Source: Caldisericota bacterium
Lineage (GTDB): Bacteria; CG03; B21-G15
NCBI GenBank assembly: GCA_003650255.1
Contig: QMOP01000025.1
Coordinates: 1-11,214, forward strand
Direction: 5' to 3'
DNA: 11,214 bases
The notes under the pieces were generated by a model. That model ran no database searches. It was given only the letters and a program-made list of their open reading frames with translations, and was not told the DNA's origin. Position 1 is the first letter of the stretch; each line of letters starts with the position of its first letter. Made by a program: the position numbers and the translations under genes. This document shows positions 9,801 to 11,214 of the stretch, piece after piece.

Positions 9801-11214
9801 TTATACAAATTCAAATTATACAGGAGTTGTAGCAAGTACCTGGACAAAATCAACTGATTATTTTTGGGTAACAGGTTTAAGCACAAACACAGTTTATTAT
9901 TTCAAGGCGAATTCGAGGAATTATGATGGATTGTTAAATTCAAGTGCGACATTTGGTGGAAAATACACAAGAGCAGTAATACCTGATATTCCGGTAATAG
10001 AGGTTCCGTTGACAGGAAGTGATAAGTTATCTGTAAGTGTAACAAATGGTGATAATCCATCGGGAACAGAGTTAGCGATTGCAGTATCAACAGATAATTT
10101 TAATCAGGATATAAGATACATTTATTATGATGTGGATTTAGCAGAGCACAGATTAAGGGATACAGAGGACTGGTATGATTGGGAGGCAAAAGGGAGTTTT
10201 TCTCTTGTTGGTCTTTCACCTAATACAACTTATTATTTTAAAGTTAAAGCAAGGAACGGTGATGGAATAGAGACAGGGTTTGGTGAAGTAGGATCGAGAG
10301 CAACAAGGACAACAGTTCCTGAGAATGTAAATGCAGTGGGGATTTCATCTTCTACAATAGAGATAAGCTGGACAGGTAATGGTGCAGAATATTTTGTATG
10401 GTGGTCAACAGCGAGTGATGGGATATATTATTCACTTACAAGTGATTGGATAGTTGAGACATCCACAAGGCACAGTGGGCTTCAACCGAACACAAAGAGG
10501 TGGTATAAGGTTCAGGCAAGGAACTGGGAGGGTTTAGAGACAAGTTCCTCAACTCCTGTATATGGATATACACAATCAATAAAACCAAAGGCAGCAGACC
10601 CGCTATTTACAGGAGTAACGAAATCAACAATAGTGGTTCACTGGGAGGCAAATGGAAATGAAGCAGGCACATTATATCAAGCAGTAATAGCGACAAACTC
10701 AGCATTTGCACCAGCACTTTCTACCACTACATGGCAGGAGGATGTATTTATTTCAACATTTACAGGATTAAGCAGTAATACATCATACTGGTTCAGAGTG
10801 AGAGCCAAGGGAAATTATGCTGAGGCAGAGCCAAGTAATTGGGAGATATTAGGAAGCACATGGACATTGATAGAGGAAGTAACAGGAGCGGATTGGGAGA
10901 TAGCGACAAGCAGTATTGGAGTAAGGGCGTTAGGGACATTTAACAACTTAAAGGAAGCAAATTCAGGAATCAGGTATTATTGTTATTCAGATTCAGGTTT
11001 TTCAATATTGGTGGCAAGTTCATCGTGGCTTAAGAACGAAAATTACTGGTGGGTAGAGGGATTAAACACAAATACAACTTATTATTTCAGATTAGTAAGC
11101 AGGAATGGCAGTGGAATAGAGGCAAATCCTTTAAACATTTCTACGGCAACAGCAATAGAAGCAGTAAGCGGTTTAGAGTTTAGAGTTTATATAAGTTCAA
11201 TAGGAATAAAAGCA
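781..11214 (+). CDS. Giant secreted protein with at least 33 FnIII-like domains (3' end beyond window)
   Basis: I read this frame line by line from GTG 781 to the last base and found no stop: 3,478 codons, roughly 380 kDa, and incomplete. Order: signal peptide (residues 1-18), jelly-roll-like domain (19-132), glycine/threonine-rich spacer (133-197), then FnIII-like domains of 87-124 residues that abut with almost no linker. Most carry the E-F signature GLxPNTTYxFxVKARN and an aromatic core. No protease, glycosidase, metal-binding, coiled-coil or internal membrane segment is visible. A likely role is a long stalk or adhesin projecting from the cell; this is inferred only from architecture. It overlaps gene 1 by four bases and shares a domain with it, so joint function is plausible. 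Codon use shifts from T-ending, TCT/GCT-rich in the first third-kilocodon to AGT/GCA/GTA/ACA-rich later. The C-terminus, needed to know anchoring, is missing. Confidence 0.93.
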   Translation, partial: MKRYLWLSFIIFFHTLGAVVYKETSVVKRGSSGFRIEGDTSAVFNILVTTNVKVEVKIWMRYNSSYDTLDGYPTVNLYGLGINSTGTMSVSADTWELITVTGTPAGEGVITLTVRSYSNAAGAILYFDEIVAVYPDGYWNNFSTTTTGGGDYFIDGEPAKTLFNTETPPRMYTGSGDYFSWTSSGAPKFIYQKYYHIPNMPLNFSAVALSDSSIKWNWLDNSSDIRQEEEYRIYSSTNGLLTTVSADTTYWIETGLSPNTTYTRYVQAWNVVGSSNSVILSRCTLAKTPLAPTLQALSGSSIRVGRQDDGNPSTVEYAIKVLKSGTTYYVQENNTLGASKVWQTASTWAFPVDVTSLDGNTNYTFSLIARNYEGIEVEGPSASKATLANQPTAEPFNTVETTTYSITCHWGANGNSEGTTYRLQVSTVSNFSVILATYTTTNLSYEVTGLEANKGYYFRVCALNLEGEPTDWTNLTPTDAEYTRIESPPQITFGEITTTSIQIDLSGYTFSNLTSGSSGLLFEETGSEGSPWNSGWITNKVFTRQENSPLSAPALTPNTTYSFTVKSRNYDALENPAVGPVIKATRIEAVESLDFIVGSSSIGVKAVAVGGSFSNLDKGESGIYYAICKDTYSFGNITKSSWVWVKTTDWYYFTECPAGTPLQPDTTYYIISNSRNYDGLCNSTTTVYTKWTLAEVPAKPQVSPKADGGETKIEFTKGPDGNSDYTEYAVAVSSDNFVTYKWATASNPSTLVDTPQWQEKYLWGNPHVIEGLNPNTTYWVRIKARNRAGYETEFSASGVTVTFANVPWNVEIGSHNIQGLDKLGVTWEGDGTRYYVEWSTASDFSVIKGSSGWISNSSWTITGLDIGRKYYVRVKAKNRVGVETNWSNGGSDYWVSFLEDYGYNYTLSTYPVLVGFSEVEERKIRITWSYNGNPDTTKIKYYIEWSTAGYGGVVWYNYGWDSTDTYKAGSIQPLERDRIYYFRGKSRIGDDVVGYRESVWNNLGTKCTLIEAPGAITTTNIQPNQITLNTSFEYSGDKIGSGSDEPGGDGVRFWCIDSGVTEDSGWIDSLSWQTSNNLSKNTTYHFRVKARNSEGIESINPSTYTVCTAIEVVNDVEVLSIKVTTITIRLRWDPGSGGETFSNLTSSSSAIRIKVFDSASYSFGDSGAKYDSGWKQDNNFVEVTGLKANTTYYIYGNSRNQLAQENTAYGPKIVVTECNIPGAPTLDYETTNQIRITLTGTTSGSEYAISVSSINQSGVYYEQADGTIGNQEVWRTEAEWGWDANGYNTLVGLTPNTSYYVWVKARNYAGSETQFGPNSVKWTKIRNAKEIQALEITTGTIKVEVLSDRNDGIFENLGEGQSHIRVSTSTNPSWYDAGEYYIISSTQVFEFSGLRPNKKYTIKAKAYNGAGVESSGEPETTVATRIEVSTYVVIGNVTEDSIEVRAGGVFTNLDLEQSGWSVYCVEKSTESGFYQDYVFHTFTGLEPNTTYHFKARTRNQDGLLNNWSIEYATVTRAKAVQVAPSLVVIDTGSINVTFSDPGNPSYTEYCIMVSSDNWVTAKYVKGDGTPGNTKVWKTRSEWGGDSGIDVKGLLPNTLYRFKVIARNESGIETLPSPEASKYTLIENPEGLNFEVYVTSVRVSAVGKISNLDEGNSGIYFKNLTTGQISNSPAGWQQMTYWINDSLLANSTYSWTVKTRNGDGVDNGFIVSQITSTCIEPPSGITVVSVSNNSISVKPSNVSSLTNLNVGLSGWKIKVDDGINVTESSWQNTEVAISTSGLKPNQEYTFYARTRNRYGYDPVGWGVMTTTYTYCNIPSSPTVEAVAGYSDRLRIKITTVTINGNPSITEYMVEIHNHDLNPNWETNTKYIYQAGDGKYYMTDYVSSATWKTRSGWGGDSGFIVLGLESNTNYAVRVVARNYYGIQTQPGEDVIAMTLPSKPANLVAEPESGYETTRIRISWQSDGSEFWVQYATSSSGIWKDLYKWNLTETTTVHYDLGPDTHTYYRVKARNTDLEETEWSDVVSTYTWANIPGAGVLSNPTTYSLLLDWGENGNPSTVEYYAEISIDSTTWSSVAGSSGWISTSSATISGLSANTKYFFRVKARNRAKVETEWKEANTEGKYTKIESPSGIEWIWIGISSISLRGSGSITNLSKDNSGIEFKNLTTGTSSLWIQTNQWICGGLSPNATYQFSIRTRNGDGLANDWITGITTATRIQNVEGLEFMVYTGSIGVRAQGTYSNLTVGSSGLRYYEVETSSYSEWRQDQSYWYLEGLEPAKKYTFKGKSRNRYGLENDWSIGFTTATLARSPLSSSPVEVTSNTITAAWSENGNVEANYEVQWSTAVDYSVYNSSKGITGNTYKIYGLTPNTTYYMRVRAYNPYGIETEWEELPATLTKIEEPGGMNFVVYTNSITVEATGTYTNLSLGESGIKFWNLTNNTTSSWQKVLIWNSTGLQPARTYTFKLRARNQAGIESGEITESTSTLAVVPGVNELVVLGTGTIKAQWTTNGNYSAEYLVEVSTIGFGSKKLGDSGWITGVNYTFNGLEANKKYYVRVKARNPDGIETNYTNLGSSYTKVENPAGLSFVAGITSITVQAVGTISNLGDGVSGILFQKAEDDSFLTELSSTSWLITISTTFTGLSPNVTYFFRAKTRNGDGVENDFIDPVSKVTLCEKPGKVTVSNITGTSMDITINGGNNSSGTEYAIKVIEVEGATYYVQTDGGLGSNETWQTIAGWGSPFTVKSLNGNTQYSFMVKAKNYEGIETEYGLAVTSSTLADIPGQPLLTVISTAVIRCVIDEGTNSSGTEFAIAVSSDNWQTVKYVQADGSLGENEVWKTKEGWGGTVGIDVYCNQANKKFSFKVKARNKDGIETDFSLENSKYTKIETPDGIDFEVYFTSMRVTALGSFSYNVGDSWIQFRIGSNVSDWQMENNYVWTGLEENTTYQFYVRTRNSDGSIVNDWVGPVTKASRIEEVTLLEFNVGVSSIGVRVGNTLSNITSGNSGVWYGVYTNSNYTGVVASTWTKSTDYFWVTGLSTNTVYYFKANSRNYDGLLNSSATFGGKYTRAVIPDIPVIEVPLTGSDKLSVSVTNGDNPSGTELAIAVSTDNFNQDIRYIYYDVDLAEHRLRDTEDWYDWEAKGSFSLVGLSPNTTYYFKVKARNGDGIETGFGEVGSRATRTTVPENVNAVGISSSTIEISWTGNGAEYFVWWSTASDGIYYSLTSDWIVETSTRHSGLQPNTKRWYKVQARNWEGLETSSSTPVYGYTQSIKPKAADPLFTGVTKSTIVVHWEANGNEAGTLYQAVIATNSAFAPALSTTTWQEDVFISTFTGLSSNTSYWFRVRAKGNYAEAEPSNWEILGSTWTLIEEVTGADWEIATSSIGVRALGTFNNLKEANSGIRYYCYSDSGFSILVASSSWLKNENYWWVEGLNTNTTYYFRLVSRNGSGIEANPLNISTATAIEAVSGLEFRVYISSIGIKA
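835..1176 (+). other. N-terminal jelly-roll (CBM-like) domain of the giant protein
   Basis: Residues 19-132. It aligns with the last domain of gene 1: SVVKRGSSGF against SVVRTGNFSF, MRYNSSYD against MKYNSSYG, LGINST against LGVNSS, ADTWELITVTGTP against PDTWEKLTVSGTP, and ILYFDEIVAV against RVYIDDVEVV. It is probably a surface or glycan-binding module at the distal tip; the ligand is unknown. Confidence 0.68.
1177..1371 (+). other. Glycine/threonine-rich spacer of the giant protein
   Basis: About 65 residues between the jelly-roll and the first FnIII domain. It includes STTTTGGGDYF and a similar GSGDYFSW stretch about 40 residues later. It is rich in Gly, Thr and aromatics, and I recognise no domain. 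It could be a flexible linker or a degenerate beta-sandwich. Confidence 0.5.
1372..2238 (+). repeat. FnIII domains 1-3 (leading block, classes A-C-A2)
   Basis: Domain 1 (1372-1638) is the sister of the FnIII domain in gene 1. Domain 2 (1639-1947) is the long class C, with GNPSTVEYAIKV, YVQ...LG...VWQT...W and ARNYEGIE. Domain 3 (1948-2238) is class A2, with HWGANGN followed by TYRLQVSTVSNF, and ends in TRIE, the hinge that always leads into class B. Codons here are T-ending more often than later in the array. Confidence 0.83.
2239..3813 (+). repeat. Supra-domain unit I: FnIII domains 4-8 (B-B-C-A1-A2)
   Basis: Domains lie at 4: 2239-2544; 5: 2545-2865; 6: 2866-3195; 7: 3196-3510; 8: 3511-3813. 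Domains 4 and 5 carry FSNLTSGSSGL and FSNLDKGESGI. Domain 6 has TEYAVAVSSDNF. Domain 7 has WEGDGTRYYVEWSTASDF with a short C-strand loop (A1). Domain 8 has WSYNGN followed by a longer loop (A2) and ends TLIE. Oddities are a TECPAGTPLQPDTTYY variant in place of GLxPNTTY in domain 5 and an aromatic-rich tail at 3451-3510. Confidence 0.8.
3814..4758 (+). repeat. Supra-domain unit II: FnIII domains 9-11 (B-B-C)
   Basis: Domain 9 (3814-4113) has the class-B entry hinge, but its SNL/SGI segment is replaced by a Gly-rich loop (GSGSDEPGGDG) and its F-G loop is ARNSEGIES, so it is a hybrid. Domain 10 (4114-4437) has FSNLTSSSSAIRI and NSRNQ. Domain 11 (4438-4758) is class C with EYAISVSS, QADGTIGNQEVWRT and EWGW. 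The A1-A2 pair is absent. Confidence 0.75.
4759..5658 (+). repeat. Supra-domain unit III: FnIII domains 12-14 (B-B-C)
   Basis: Domain 12 (4759-5061) has FENLGEGQSHIRV and is entered through TKIR rather than xIE. Domain 13 (5062-5334) has FTNLDLEQSGW and TRNQDGLLNNW. Domain 14 (5335-5658) is class C with TEYCIMVSSDNWVTAKYV, GDGTPGNTKVWKT and WGGDSGIDV. A1-A2 are again absent, as in unit II. Confidence 0.77.
5659..7161 (+). repeat. Supra-domain unit IV: FnIII domains 15-19 (B-B-C-A1-A2)
   Basis: Domains lie at 15: 5659-5937; 16: 5938-6225; 17: 6226-6597; 18: 6598-6873; 19: 6874-7161. Domain 15 has ISNLDEGNSGIYF and TRNGDGVDN. Domain 16 has LTNLNVGLSGW. Domain 17 is class C and the longest of all (124 residues), with WKTRSGWGGDSG shared almost exactly with domain 14. 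Domain 18 (A1) has WQSDGSEFWVQYATSS. Domain 19 (A2) has WGENGNPSTVEYY, SSGWI and a TKIE end. Confidence 0.8.
7162..9432 (+). repeat. Irregular central block: FnIII domains 20-27 (B-B-A2-B-A2-B-C-C)
   Basis: Domains lie at 20: 7162-7431; 21: 7432-7701; 22: 7702-7974; 23: 7975-8238; 24: 8239-8514; 25: 8515-8799; 26: 8800-9111; 27: 9112-9432. Class B motifs are ITNLSKDNSGIEF (20), YSNLTVGSSGLRY (21), YTNLSLGESGIKF (23) and ISNLGDGVSGILF (25). Domains 22 and 24 have WSENGN and WTTNGN. Domains 26 and 27 are tandem class C. Domain 27 lacks the usual GLxPNT, having YCNQANKKF instead. A2 and B alternate here, unlike the rest of the array. Confidence 0.8.
9433..10875 (+). repeat. Supra-domain unit V: FnIII domains 28-32 (B-B-C-A1-A2)
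   Basis: Domains lie at 28: 9433-9693; 29: 9694-9978; 30: 9979-10314; 31: 10315-10581; 32: 10582-10875. Domain 28 is a shortened B (87 residues, YNVGDSWIQF in place of the SNL/SGI motif). Domain 29 has LSNITSGNSGVWY and NSRNYDGLLNS, the latter matching domain 5. Domain 30 has TELAIAVSTDNF and lacks the DGxxG insertion, like domain 6. Domain 31 has WTGNGAEYFVWWSTAS (A1). Domain 32 has HWEANGN (A2) and ends TLIE. Confidence 0.8.
10876..11214 (+). repeat. Start of a further unit: FnIII domain 33 and partial 34 (B-B)
   Basis: Domain 33 (10876-11160) has SSIGVRALGTFNNLKEANSG and SRNGSGIEAN and ends TAIE. The window then holds only 18 residues of domain 34, which begins GLEFRVYISSIGIKA as class B domains do. 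The array clearly continues beyond the window. Confidence 0.8.

Noticed and set aside
3317..10090. Other - strand frames of 60-114 codons scattered through the array
   Set aside because: All are antisense shadows of the giant gene; low C on the + strand leaves few TTA, CTA and TCA triplets in the reverse frames. Their Leu/Ser/His-rich products resemble no protein family.
1540..11160. Many NxT/NxS sites as glycosylation signals
   Set aside because: Most fall in the PNTTY signature of the FnIII E-F turn, which is conserved for fold reasons; nothing in the window points to a glycosylation system.

Overview
The whole window is coding on the + strand: two head-to-tail genes for secreted, fibronectin type III (FnIII)-rich, probably surface-exposed bacterial proteins. 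No RNA gene, mobile element, CRISPR array, promoter, terminator or intergenic gap is visible. The first gene is cut at its 5' end (2-784). The second starts at GTG 781 and runs open to the last base (781-11214), giving at least 3,478 residues with no stop. The giant gene is easy to miss because it has a GTG start and no stop inside the window.

Layout: gene 1 ends with the last strands of a beta-sandwich, one FnIII domain and a terminal jelly-roll-like domain. Its stop overlaps the start of gene 2 (GTGA), with a Shine-Dalgarno inside its last codons, so the two are probably co-translated. Gene 2 encodes a Sec-type signal peptide, then a jelly-roll-like domain clearly related to the one ending gene 1, a spacer of about 70 residues, and 33 complete FnIII-like domains plus the start of a 34th.

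Main finding: the FnIII domains fall into classes, and the classes are ordered. Class B has an SNLxxGxSGI-type motif and is always entered through a [TS]x[IV][EQR] hinge. Class C is long, with TEYAIxVSSDN and usually a DGxxG...WxT...W insertion. Classes A1 and A2 are compact and Trp-anchored. The order B-B-C-A1-A2 occurs three times (domains 4-8, 15-19, 28-32), B-B-C alone twice (9-11, 12-14), and B-B opens again at the window end. The protein therefore looks built from supra-domain modules of about 300-525 residues. I cannot say whether this grammar has been described.

Organism: a bacterium of moderate-to-low GC (sampled lines about 32-50%), with AGA/AGG arginine and ATA isoleucine codons dominant. 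Giant FnIII proteins of this style are known from uncultured lineages such as Omnitrophota and Elusimicrobiota; that placement is a weak guess. Adhesion or cell-cell contact is the plausible role. No enzyme motif is visible, and the C-terminus, which would show the anchor, lies outside the window.
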